Shown here piece after piece: positions 1 to 6,993 of a stretch of DNA of 14,555 bases. The translations under genes and the position numbers were made by a program. The stretch covers positions 1 through 14,555 of the forward strand of contig JAXDRV010000035.1 in NCBI GenBank assembly GCA_034090805.1. Reading direction: 5' to 3'. The stretch's first letter is position 1; each line of letters opens with the position of its first letter. The notes beneath the pieces are model-generated. The model saw only the letters and a program-made list of their open reading frames with translations. It did no database searches and was not told the DNA's origin. This stretch comes from Ornithomonoglobus_A sp034090805 (GTDB lineage: Bacteria; Bacillota; Clostridia; UBA1381).

Positions 1-149
1 GCCCAAATAAATATTTTGAGAACAAAATATTTATTTGGGGTGCAAGGATTTTTTCATATTTATGAAAAAACCTTGCACCTGAACAATTATGAAACGCTTT
101 TAAGCCGCTATGCGGCTGCGTTTCATAATTGTTCAGCAGTCATTATATA
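1..149 (+). repeat. Tiled three-hairpin array in the etfBA leader (left copy of a dispersed family)
   Basis: Three palindromes lie end to end with no spacer. L1 (2-39) has perfect 16-nt arms, cccaaataaatatttt and its complement, around a gagaac loop. L2 (40-78) pairs 40-57 with 62-78, broken by one bulged A at 48. L3 (79-136) has perfect 19-nt arms (79-97 and 118-136), a side bulge at 98-102, and an inner 6-bp agccgc/gcggct stem with a tat loop. The array is followed by CAGT and CATTATATA (141-149), which runs straight into the SD of etfBA. No T-tract follows any stem on the + strand, so these are not ordinary intrinsic terminators. A related array lies at 14416-14555. The structure is seen directly; a regulatory or mobile role is inference. 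Confidence 0.8.
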
Positions 150-159
150 GGAAGTGGAT

Positions 160-1512
160 ATGAATATTGCAGTATGTATAAAGCCGTCAAACGGCGAGAT
201 AAGTCCGTTTGACGAGGCTGCGCTTGAATGTGCGCTGAGAATAGGCGGTGATATAACCGTCGTAAGTATGTGTCCGAGGTCAAACGAGGATGCCTTAAAA
301 AGGCTTACAAGGCTCGGAGCGAGAGCCGTGTTGATTTCAGACCCGTCCTTTGCCGGGTCTGATACGCTTGCTACGGGATATATTCTGTCGTGTGCGATGC
401 GTAAGCTTAAGCCTGATCTGATTTTGTGCGGCAGGCAGTCGTCGGACGGTGATACGGCGCAGGTAGGGCCATGTCTTTCGGCAATGCTCGGTATGCCTGT
501 CATAACGAACGTTATGGAGATGCCGTCCTTTGACGGGAATTATGCAGAATGTAAAACGAGAATGGGAAATGAAAAGGCGCAGCTTCCGTGCGTGCTTACG
601 GCAGAGAGGATTTTCAGACTGCGTTTCCCGAAGCTTACGTCCAGAGCGGGCAGCGTTGAAATTTGGGATAATTCTGTTTTGGGAGCGGATTTAAAGCGGT
701 GCGGACTTAACGGCTCGCCGACGAGAGTGCTTAAGGTGTTTGAAAACAAGCGCGGGCGGAGAAAATGTCAATTTATCGAACGCGGTGAGCTTGATTCGCT
801 TATAGAACGGCTGAAAAACGAGCCGGATAAAATAAAGACGGAGAAAAAGGCGGACAAAGTAAAGCTGAAAAACGTATGGACGATAGGACAGGTTGACGGA
901 GCGGAGGAAATAGCCGAAAGCGTTACCGTGATACATGAGAAGGATCCGTTTAAAATTGCAGAGCTTGCCGAAAAGGAAAAGCCGGAGGTGATACTCTGGC
1001 GTGCCGATTTGGAGGGCAGACGCAATGCGCCGATTGCGGCGGCACTGCTGAATACGGGACTGTGCGCAGACTGTACGGAGCTTGAAACGGACGGCGAAAA
1101 TTTGTTTATGTACCGTCCCGCAAGGAGCGGAAGCGTGACTGCGAAAATCAAGTGCGTTACAAGACCTCAGATGGCAACGGTGCGTGTGACATCTGAGGGC
1201 GGCGGGATTATAATAGGCGCAGGCAGAGGAGTGAGTGCGGAGCTTGACAGGATAAGAGCCTTTGCCGATAAGACAGGCGCACAGCTCGGAGCGTCGAGAG
1301 GCTTAGTTGACGACGGCGGTATGCCGTATGAATATCAGATAGGACTGACCGGAAAAACCGCAGCACCGAAAATATATGCAGCTATCGGCATCTCAGGAGC
1401 GGTGCATCATACGTGCGCTATTGAAAACGCAGAATATATTATTGCGGTAAATCCTGACAAAAACGCAAGAATATTTGAATATGCCGATTACGGTATAGCG
1501 GACAAATTTTAA
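160..1512 (+). CDS. Electron transfer flavoprotein, fused beta-alpha single chain with shortened alpha domain I
   Basis: This 450-residue protein joins both ETF subunits in one chain. ETFs carry electrons between flavoprotein dehydrogenases and other acceptors. Residues 1 to about 215 are EtfB-like: an MNIAVCIKP start and the signature CGRQSSDGDTAQVGP at 90-104. A charged Lys-rich linker (about 223-238) follows. Residues about 239-345 match part of EtfA domain I (KPEVILW, ADCTELE, RPQMATVR). Residues about 346-450 are the EtfA FAD domain, with GASR 377-380, TGK 397-399, SGAVHH 412-417 and a YADYGI end. Domain I is about 105 residues against roughly 190 in a normal EtfA. ATG 160 is preferred over GTG 154 because AGGAAG (149-154) is well spaced for it and the N-terminus then matches EtfB. 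The partner dehydrogenase is not in the window. The family assignment is strong; bifurcating or not cannot be decided. Confidence 0.88.
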   Translation: MNIAVCIKPSNGEISPFDEAALECALRIGGDITVVSMCPRSNEDALKRLTRLGARAVLISDPSFAGSDTLATGYILSCAMRKLKPDLILCGRQSSDGDTAQVGPCLSAMLGMPVITNVMEMPSFDGNYAECKTRMGNEKAQLPCVLTAERIFRLRFPKLTSRAGSVEIWDNSVLGADLKRCGLNGSPTRVLKVFENKRGRRKCQFIERGELDSLIERLKNEPDKIKTEKKADKVKLKNVWTIGQVDGAEEIAESVTVIHEKDPFKIAELAEKEKPEVILWRADLEGRRNAPIAAALLNTGLCADCTELETDGENLFMYRPARSGSVTAKIKCVTRPQMATVRVTSEGGGIIIGAGRGVSAELDRIRAFADKTGAQLGASRGLVDDGGMPYEYQIGLTGKTAAPKIYAAIGISGAVHHTCAIENAEYIIAVNPDKNARIFEYADYGIADKF

Positions 1513-1513
1513 G

Positions 1514-1540
1514 ATGCGGCTTCGGCCGCATTTTTGTTTT
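1514..1540 (+). terminator. Intrinsic terminator of etfBA
   Basis: Two bases past the stop codon a perfect 7-bp stem (atgcggc, ttcg tetraloop, gccgcat) leads into TTTTT G TTTT. This is a classic Rho-independent terminator and separates etfBA from ktrB. Confidence 0.9.
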
Positions 1541-1630
1541 CTGCGGGGGCATGGGTAAATTTATGTAAATATATTCAAATCAAGGTATGTTTTTCTGTAT
1601 AAATTTCGTATAAAGATATTTCCAAAGGTA

Positions 1631-1659
1631 TTGATTTCGCATAAAGAACATGGTATAAT
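1631..1659 (+). promoter_or_regulatory. Sigma-A-like promoter with extended -10 for ktrBA
   Basis: TTGATT (1631-1636), a 17-nt spacer, and TATAAT (1654-1659) preceded by TG at 1651-1652 form an extended -10 promoter. Start of transcription would be near 1666, giving a leader of about 40 nt. The rest of the gap (1541-1630) is AT-rich and shows no other clear element. The leader is too short for a c-di-AMP riboswitch, which often precedes ktr genes. Confidence 0.7.
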
Positions 1660-1705
1660 ACTAACAGCATAAACCTATAAAGGACGAAAGGACTTTGTTG
1701 TACAA

Positions 1706-3040
1706 ATGAAATTAACATATAAAAAGCCCCATATTTCTTCTTTTCGCATAATCATTCTTGCGTTTGCAAGCATGGTGCTGACGGGGACGGTGCTGCTCAT
1801 GCTGCCGTTTTCGACAAGAGGTGCGGGCGGGGCAACGTTCGGTGACGCATTGTTTACGGCTACCTCGGCGGTCTGTGTTACCGGCTTGGTGGTGCATGAC
1901 ACCGCAACGTATTGGACGGAGTTCGGACAGCTTGTTATCATGCTTCTTATACAGGTAGGGGGCATGGGAGTTGTCACAACGGCAATTGCTTTTGCTATGG
2001 TTTCGGGGCGCAGAATAGGTCTGATGCAGAGAAGCACCTTGCAGGAGGCGATTTCGGCTCCGCAGGTGGGCGGTATAGTGCGGCTTACAAGCTTTATTAT
2101 ACGAACCTCCATGCTTATTGAGCTTATAGGAGCGGCGTGCCTTGCTGTGGTGTTTATACCGGAATTCGGACCGATAAGGGGAGTGTGGTATTCGGTGTTT
2201 CATTCCGTTTCAGCCTTCTGCAACGCAGGCTTTGACCTGATGGGGATAAAGGAGCAGTATTCATCGCTCACCTCCTACTCCGGTCAGCCGATAGTAAATA
2301 TCATAATTATGCTTTTGATTATAATAGGCGGTATAGGCTTTCTGACATGGGAGGACGTTAAAAACAACAGATTCCGTCTGAAAAAATATCGTATGCAGAG
2401 CAAGGTGATCATAGCGTCGACGGCGCTGCTGATTTCCGTTCCGGCGGTGTATTTTTTCTTCTGCGAGTTTTCGGATATGAACATGGGAGGTCGGATATTT
2501 AATTCGCTTTTCCATGCGGTCACTCCGAGGACGGCGGGTTTTAATACTGCCGATTTGACGGCTCTGAGCAGCTCCGGCAAGGGTATAACGATACTGCTTA
2601 TGCTTATAGGCGGCTCGCCGGGATCTACTGCCGGAGGTATGAAAACAACAACCGCCGCAGTCATGATATATGCTGCAATTTCAGTATTCCGACATCGTGA
2701 AAGCGCAGTATGCTTCGGCAGAAGAATTTCAAACGATATTGCGCTGCGTGCGGCGACTATTATAACAATGTATGTGCTGCTGTTTTTTGTCGGAGGGGTA
2801 GTAATAAGCAGCATTGAGGGAATTACGCTGGGCGACTGCCTGTTTGAAACGGCGTCTGCAATAGGAACCGTAGGACTTACGCTCGGCATAACGCCGACGC
2901 TCGGAGGATTTTCAAGAATAATTCTTATAGGACTTATGTTTTTCGGCAGAGTCGGCGGTCTTACGCTGATTTTTGCGGCAAGCTCAAACAAGAGCAAGGT
3001 TAATTCCAAGCTGCCGCAGGAGAAAATAACGGTCGGCTGA
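1706..3040 (+). CDS. ktrB: KtrB/TrkH-family potassium uptake channel subunit
   Basis: This 444-residue polytopic membrane protein is the ion-conducting subunit of a KtrAB-type K+ uptake system. It has the four-repeat M1-P-M2 layout of the TrkH/KtrB/HKT superfamily. The filter glycines are visible in each P-loop: VTGL (G60), CNAGF (G175), RTAGF (G278) and TVGL (G390). GGSPGSTAGGMKTTT at 302-316 is the flexible intramembrane loop of the third repeat that gates KtrB, and FGRVGG (413-418) is the conserved end of the last repeat. The length is typical. ATG 1706 has only a distant SD (aaagga, 1687-1692), with no better in-frame start. The RCK subunit gene follows 39 nt downstream, so the two form an operon. 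KtrB rather than TrkH is favoured by size and the small partner. Confidence 0.93.
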   Translation: MKLTYKKPHISSFRIIILAFASMVLTGTVLLMLPFSTRGAGGATFGDALFTATSAVCVTGLVVHDTATYWTEFGQLVIMLLIQVGGMGVVTTAIAFAMVSGRRIGLMQRSTLQEAISAPQVGGIVRLTSFIIRTSMLIELIGAACLAVVFIPEFGPIRGVWYSVFHSVSAFCNAGFDLMGIKEQYSSLTSYSGQPIVNIIIMLLIIIGGIGFLTWEDVKNNRFRLKKYRMQSKVIIASTALLISVPAVYFFFCEFSDMNMGGRIFNSLFHAVTPRTAGFNTADLTALSSSGKGITILLMLIGGSPGSTAGGMKTTTAAVMIYAAISVFRHRESAVCFGRRISNDIALRAATIITMYVLLFFVGGVVISSIEGITLGDCLFETASAIGTVGLTLGITPTLGGFSRIILIGLMFFGRVGGLTLIFAASSNKSKVNSKLPQEKITVG

Positions 3041-3079
3041 CGGACAAGCGGGTGTATATTTGCGGAAGGAGTAAAGACA

Positions 3080-3739
3080 ATGATAACAACAATGAAATCA
3101 ATTTTACTTATCGGATTGGGACGTTTCGGTCGTCACGTTGCAATGAAGCTTAATGAGCTGAATCATCAGGTTATGGCAATCGATATGTATGAGGAAAGAG
3201 TAGACGCCGTTTTGCCGTATGTGACAAATGCACAGATAGGCGACAGCACGAATGAGGAGTTTATGTCATCGCTCGGAGTCAGAAATTATGATGTGTGCAT
3301 TGTGGCGATAGGCGATGATTTTCAAAGCTCTCTTGAAACGACCTCGCTTTTGAAGGAGCTGGGCGCACAGTATGTTGTATCGAGGGCGGCTCGTGACGTT
3401 CACGCAAAGTTTTTGCTGCGAAACGGCGCAGACGAGATTGTGTATCCCGAAAAGCAGCTTGCTGTGTGGACGGCGATACGCTACAGCTCGGATCACATTT
3501 TTGACTATATTGAGCTTGACGACAGCTATGCGATATTTGAAATAGGCGTATCCAAGGAATGGATAGGCAAAACGATAGGCAAGCTTGATATTCGTAAAAA
3601 GTACAACATAAATATAATGGCTCTGAAACGAAACGGCAGAATTGAGCTGAATATAAGCCCGGACACGATGATTCTGGAGGGTGACAATATGCTTGTTCTG
3701 GGTAATGAAAATGAAATTCATAAATGCTTTCATATATAA
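3080..3739 (+). CDS. ktrA: KtrA/TrkA RCK-domain regulatory subunit of potassium uptake
   Basis: This 219-residue cytosolic protein forms the nucleotide-binding gating ring that sits on KtrB. Residues 6 to about 130 are a Rossmann RCK_N domain with GLGRFG at 12-17 and the acidic D35 at the end of strand 2, which contacts the nucleotide ribose. Residues about 135-219 are a TrkA_C (RCK_C) domain, the site where c-di-AMP binds in several KtrA proteins. One RCK unit of about 220 residues fits KtrA; the E. coli-type TrkA is a duplicated chain about twice as long. AAGGAG (3066-3071) lies 8 nt before ATG 3080. Co-transcribed with ktrB and ends before the shared terminator at 3791-3825. Confidence 0.94.
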   Translation: MITTMKSILLIGLGRFGRHVAMKLNELNHQVMAIDMYEERVDAVLPYVTNAQIGDSTNEEFMSSLGVRNYDVCIVAIGDDFQSSLETTSLLKELGAQYVVSRAARDVHAKFLLRNGADEIVYPEKQLAVWTAIRYSSDHIFDYIELDDSYAIFEIGVSKEWIGKTIGKLDIRKKYNINIMALKRNGRIELNISPDTMILEGDNMLVLGNENEIHKCFHI

Positions 3740-3790
3740 AAGTGACTGTTGTTTGCGCTTTGACGTACAGATTTTGCTGTTGAAAAGCAT

Positions 3791-3825
3791 AAAAATGCCG
3801 GGGAAAATTCGCTCCCGGCATTTTT
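3791..3825. terminator. Bidirectional intrinsic terminator between ktrA and the asp23-like gene
   Basis: A perfect 12-bp stem (aaaaatgccggg and cccggcattttt) with an 11-nt loop. The A-run and T-run at its ends give a U-tract on both strands, so it can end ktrBA on + and the asp23 transcript on -. Confidence 0.9.
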
Positions 3826-3846
3826 GTGTGATTCATTACGATTTTA

Positions 3847-4326
3847 TCAGTCTGTGATTTCAAGCTCCTCGTCATCGGACTGAACCTGAGTTTCCTCGGG
3901 CAGCTCCTCCTTCTCCTCCGAAGCGAAGCTTACGCCCTCAATGTGAATGTTTACCTTTTCAACCTCAAGCCCCGTCATGGTTTCAACGTTATCCTTAACG
4001 CTTTCCTGGATTTCCCATGCAAGCTCGGGTATTCTTACGCCGTATTCCACCACAATGTACAAATCGATCCTCACGCTTTCGGCTGTCATATCAACCTTAA
4101 CGCCCTTAGAGGGATTTTTCTTTCCGCCGAATTTTTCGGCAATGCCGCCCGCAAAGGATGAGTACATTTCGGCAACGCCCTTTGTCTGTGACGCAGCTAT
4201 CCCTGCGATCGTGGATACCACATCTACAGAAATTTTAATATTTCCTATTTCCGCATCGGTGCTGCTTTCGGGCTCCACCTCAATGCTTTCATCGGGTGTT
4301 GGTGTGTTTTTTACGTCTTCCTCCAT
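3847..4326 (-). CDS. Asp23/Gls24 family protein (YqhY-like)
   Basis: The 159-residue protein has an acidic, Pro/Ser/Glu-rich N-terminal tail (about 1-27), then the Asp23/Gls24 (DUF322) fold: IKISVDVVSTIAGIAASQTKG, an alternating beta/alpha core, the VVEYGVRIPELAWEIQE segment and VEKVNIHIEGV. It ends in a second acidic tail (about 137-159). In B. subtilis the related yqhY lies just beyond the spoIIIA operon and is linked to control of acetyl-CoA carboxylase; AmaP-anchored Asp23 proteins serve envelope stress functions. Position after spoIIIAH supports YqhY. Here no nusB or acc gene follows; the unit ends at the terminator 22 nt downstream. SD-like GGGAGG lies about 10 nt before ATG. It has its own promoter in the end of spoIIIAH. 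Confidence 0.88.
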   Translation of the reverse strand: MEEDVKNTPTPDESIEVEPESSTDAEIGNIKISVDVVSTIAGIAASQTKGVAEMYSSFAGGIAEKFGGKKNPSKGVKVDMTAESVRIDLYIVVEYGVRIPELAWEIQESVKDNVETMTGLEVEKVNIHIEGVSFASEEKEELPEETQVQSDDEELEITD

Positions 4327-4362
4327 AAATGTTTAGCCTCCCTTGATTTTTATGATATATAC

Positions 4363-4391
4363 ATTATACCACAAAAATCACTTGACTTCAA
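4363..4391 (-). promoter_or_regulatory. Sigma-A-like promoter for the asp23/yqhY-like gene
   Basis: On the minus strand TTGAAG (4391-4386), a 17-nt spacer and TGgTATAAT (TATAAT at 4368-4363, TG two bases earlier) form an extended -10 promoter. It overlaps the last codons and stop of spoIIIAH, so the asp23-like gene can be made in growing cells independent of sporulation. Confidence 0.65.
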
Positions 4392-4968
4392 CTATTTTTA
4401 TGTTATTTGCTGATATATTTAGTGCTTCTGTGGCAATTTCGGTTAATTTAACCACATCGTCCTCGTTAAATCCGTCTTTTCTGACCATTATATTAGCCGT
4501 ACCGTCCTCGGCATACACGCATATTTCGTTGTAGCCTTTGGACTGAGCTATGCTTTCCGTTGTGTTTTCATGCTCCGTGTCGGCAGCGGCTTGAAGAATT
4601 TTGTCCGCTGCTTTTTTCCGTGTTTCCGCATCGAATTTTTCGTTTTCCGCAGTGCTGTTCAGGATTTCGAGAGAGCGTGAACGTGATGCTTCACGATTCA
4701 TGCGTGCCTGCTCAAAATATCCGCCGCTGTCCGTGACCTGCTCAACCTGCGGCGAATCCTCGGCAAGAGTTTCCTCGGCTTCACCGTCCTCAACATTATC
4801 CTCCGTACCCGACACATACTGCGCCTCGCCGAGCTTTTTGCCTGTTTCTATGTAGCTTTCGCCATCGGTCACATGAACGGTATCCTGATACGACCAGTTG
4901 AGATACCCCGCCATTCCGATAAGAAGCACGAGAGATGCAGCGATGATTTCTTTTTTTCTAAATACCAT
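4378..4968 (-). CDS. spoIIIAH: Stage III sporulation protein AH
   Basis: SpoIIIAH is the mother-cell membrane protein whose extracytoplasmic YscJ/FliF-like domain binds forespore SpoIIQ to bridge the intermembrane space during engulfment. The 196-residue chain starts with a short basic cytoplasmic end (MVFRKKE), one membrane segment (about 8-24), an acidic linker, and a C-terminal ring-building domain (about 80-196) containing the ASRSRSLEILNSTAEN and GYNEICVYAEDGTANIMVRKDG stretches. I start it at ATG 4968 rather than TTG 4977, because AAAGGA lies 10 nt before the ATG but only 1 nt before the TTG. Last gene of the spoIIIA set, 53 nt after spoIIIAG. Confidence 0.9.
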   Translation of the reverse strand: MVFRKKEIIAASLVLLIGMAGYLNWSYQDTVHVTDGESYIETGKKLGEAQYVSGTEDNVEDGEAEETLAEDSPQVEQVTDSGGYFEQARMNREASRSRSLEILNSTAENEKFDAETRKKAADKILQAAADTEHENTTESIAQSKGYNEICVYAEDGTANIMVRKDGFNEDDVVKLTEIATEALNISANNIKIVEVK

Positions 4969-5021
4969 TTTATTCAAATCCTTTCAGTAGTTATAGAAGT
5001 GATTGTAAAATGCAAATATGC

Positions 5022-5474
5022 CTATTTTCTCTTGTATATACATATCCTGTGCGAACCTACTCCGAGGGAGGCGGAAACAGCCTCCGTCAATGCCCTCCTT
5101 ACGCTTATGCTGTCAGCACCGTCCGCCGTTACGATAACACCCTTTACCGAGGGCGACGTTTCACGTATAACCATCGGCGAGCCATCGTCCATGACTGCCT
5201 TTTCGTCATAGCCGCCGTTGCTTTCACGCTTTTCGTAGGCTATTGCTTTTTCGCCGGAATTGTCATATGTTATCATGACGCTCACTCTGCCGGCGCCGTC
5301 AATGTCGGAGAGTATACGTTCGAGCCTTTCCTCCTGTAAGTCGGTTTTAACGGTATCAGCCTCCTTTTTCTCACCGCCGCCGGCAAAGGCGGTCATAAAT
5401 ATTATGCCCAGAATAATAACCCCAATCATCATGAGGTTATTTTTATTCTTGAAAAAGCTTTCTTTCTTATTCAT
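5022..5474 (-). CDS. spoIIIAG: Stage III sporulation protein AG
   Basis: This 150-residue mother-cell membrane protein forms the large ring of the SpoIIIA-SpoIIQ channel in B. subtilis. Visible parts: a polar N-terminus rich in Lys and Asn, one membrane helix (about 14-31, MMIGVIILGIIFMTAFAG), a charged linker, then a ring-building domain (about 46-150) with LERILSDIDGAGRVSVMITYD and the conserved VKGVIVTADGADS-RRALTEAV segment near the C-terminus. The sequence is shorter than the B. subtilis protein of about 229 residues, so the beta-rich insert that builds the ring crown may be smaller. ATG 5474 overlaps the end of spoIIIAF by 8 nt and has AGGTGG upstream. Confidence 0.9.
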   Translation of the reverse strand: MNKKESFFKNKNNLMMIGVIILGIIFMTAFAGGGEKKEADTVKTDLQEERLERILSDIDGAGRVSVMITYDNSGEKAIAYEKRESNGGYDEKAVMDDGSPMVIRETSPSVKGVIVTADGADSISVRRALTEAVSASLGVGSHRICIYKRK

Positions 5475-5916
5475 ATTCCACCTCGTCCTCTTTTATTCCG
5501 TAAATTTCACAAAGACGTGACGTTTTTTTGGGCGAAGGAGCACAGCCGGTGATTTTAATGTGCGAAACACATTCGATTTCGTTGTTTTCATTTACAAGCA
5601 GCGACACCTCCGCCGATATATTTTCGTTAAATTCTTTCTTAAAGCATTTTTCAATATCATCACCGATGCTTTTTTTAAGACGGCTTATAACGACCTCCCG
5701 CTCCACCTCGGAATAGTCCGTCCTCTCCTCGTAAAAATCATCAAAGCCTGTAAAAAGATCAGCCTCCGTCAGCTTTGAAATGGGCGAGATTATGCAGCTT
5801 ATTATGACAAATCCCGTTATTATGCTTATATATCTGCGCCAGGAATCGGGCGAAAGGATATTTGCCATAACGGAAAGCAGCGTAGCACCGATTACGGTTA
5901 TTATGTATTCACGCAT
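5467..5916 (-). CDS. spoIIIAF: Stage III sporulation protein AF
   Basis: A 149-residue membrane protein of the SpoIIIA complex. Two membrane segments (about 5-21 and 30-48) open the chain, with the family start MREYIITVIG and the SWRRYISIITGFVI stretch. A soluble domain (about 60-149) follows that resembles a divergent ring-building fold. ATG 5916 lies 3 nt past the spoIIIAE stop, and its SD (GGGAGGAT) sits inside the end of spoIIIAE, so the two are coupled. Length is close to the usual family size of about 200 or fewer residues. Confidence 0.88.
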   Translation of the reverse strand: MREYIITVIGATLLSVMANILSPDSWRRYISIITGFVIISCIISPISKLTEADLFTGFDDFYEERTDYSEVEREVVISRLKKSIGDDIEKCFKKEFNENISAEVSLLVNENNEIECVSHIKITGCAPSPKKTSRLCEIYGIKEDEVEYE

Positions 5917-5919
5917 AGC

Positions 5920-6993
5920 CTATCCTCCCGATGTAAACAGCAGTATTATGCTGATGTTTATCAAAAACAAAACGGCGGTCATTATCACAACTCCGAATAC
6001 AGTCGTAACAGCCTCGCTTATATCCCAGAGCATTCTGCTTATGCGCCTGTCCGTCACAGGCTCGGCAACTGCCGACGCAAGCCGCAGCACAAGCTGTATA
6101 ACGCCGATTTTAATCACCGGCAGTACACAGGCGGACAAAAGCACCACAATTCCCGCAGTCCCGACTGCGTTTTTCATAAGCCGTGTTCCGCTTATGACCG
6201 TTTCGAGAGTGTCCGACAAAAATCCGCCTACAACGGGAACAAGACTGCCCACGGCAAATTTTACCGCTTTTGTGCTCATTGCGTCAAGAGCGGGTGCGCT
6301 GAAGCCGTAAATTGCGCTTATCCCGGTGAATATCGTAATCACCGCCGCCATAAGCCATTTTGTTATCGACCGCACGACACGACAGAAATTGGTTATCTGT
6401 ACCTTGTCACTTATGTTTCCGGCCACTCCCAGAACCGCTCCGAAGGTCATAAGCGGCATGAGTGTGTGTTTGATTAAAAGCGAGATTACGTAAACCGCCC
6501 CCGATAAGACGGGACGAAACGCCGCTGCGCTTGCGGGTGCGCCGCAGGCGGCTATCATAAGCATGAATGCCGGGGAGAGCTTGGTGATGAAATTCGTCAT
6601 CGTGTTTATGACCTCCGCTCCGTAATCGAGAGCAGTCATAAAGCATTGCAGACTCAAGCCGCTCATAAGCGTAAAACAGGCAAAAAATGCCGCCTCGGAG
6701 CTTGTCTTTTCGCCAAAGGACGAGGACAGTACGTTCACCACGGAGCTAAGCACCGATATAAGCATTAAATTCAGTACAATTTTCACGCTGCTTTGCGCTT
6801 CACGTGTGAAATCCTCCCAAAATCTGCGCGTAAGCTCAACGGGATTAAGCGTAAAGCTGCCGCTTGTCAGGCTGTCCACCGTTTCGTTAAACAGGTTTTC
6901 ACCATCAAGGTACGGAGAAATATCACCCTCCGCAAGCACGCACGGCATAAGCATGATGAGGGCGATAACCAGAGCAATAATAAATTTTTTCAA
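5920..6993 (-). CDS. spoIIIAE: Stage III sporulation protein AE, TTG start
   Basis: SpoIIIAE is the large polytopic membrane component of the SpoIIIA channel. Starting at TTG 6993 gives 357 residues with a clear signal peptide: KK, a hydrophobic run (4-16), then a VLA-EG cleavage site near residue 21. Seven or so hydrophobic segments follow between about 55 and 350, with the typical FITKLSPAFMLMIAACGAP and VVPVVGGFLSD-like stretches. Supporting the TTG start, AGGCGGTGA (7001-7009) lies 7 nt upstream and the TTG overlaps the spoIIIAD stop (TTGA). The longer GTG start at 7017 has no SD and would put eight polar residues before the signal peptide. Start choice is inference; the family is secure. 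Confidence 0.9.
   Translation of the reverse strand: MKKFIIALVIALIMLMPCVLAEGDISPYLDGENLFNETVDSLTSGSFTLNPVELTRRFWEDFTREAQSSVKIVLNLMLISVLSSVVNVLSSSFGEKTSSEAAFFACFTLMSGLSLQCFMTALDYGAEVINTMTNFITKLSPAFMLMIAACGAPASAAAFRPVLSGAVYVISLLIKHTLMPLMTFGAVLGVAGNISDKVQITNFCRVVRSITKWLMAAVITIFTGISAIYGFSAPALDAMSTKAVKFAVGSLVPVVGGFLSDTLETVISGTRLMKNAVGTAGIVVLLSACVLPVIKIGVIQLVLRLASAVAEPVTDRRISRMLWDISEAVTTVFGVVIMTAVLFLINISIILLFTSGG

Noticed and set aside
1..136. CRISPR array or intrinsic terminator set
   Set aside because: The hairpins are not repeats of one unit separated by spacers, there are no cas genes, and no T-tract follows the stems on the + strand.
143..149. TATATA (144-149) as a -10 box for etfBA
   Set aside because: Transcription would start inside the SD/start region, and no -35 lies 17 nt upstream; it is part of the shared terminal motif instead.
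123..503. Long minus-strand frames inside etfBA and opposite ktrB, ktrA and valS
   Set aside because: They are antisense shadows of real genes with no SD and no recognisable family.
1513..1705. c-di-AMP (ydaO-type) riboswitch before ktrB
   Set aside because: The mapped-looking promoter leaves only about 40 nt of leader and I find none of the conserved blocks.
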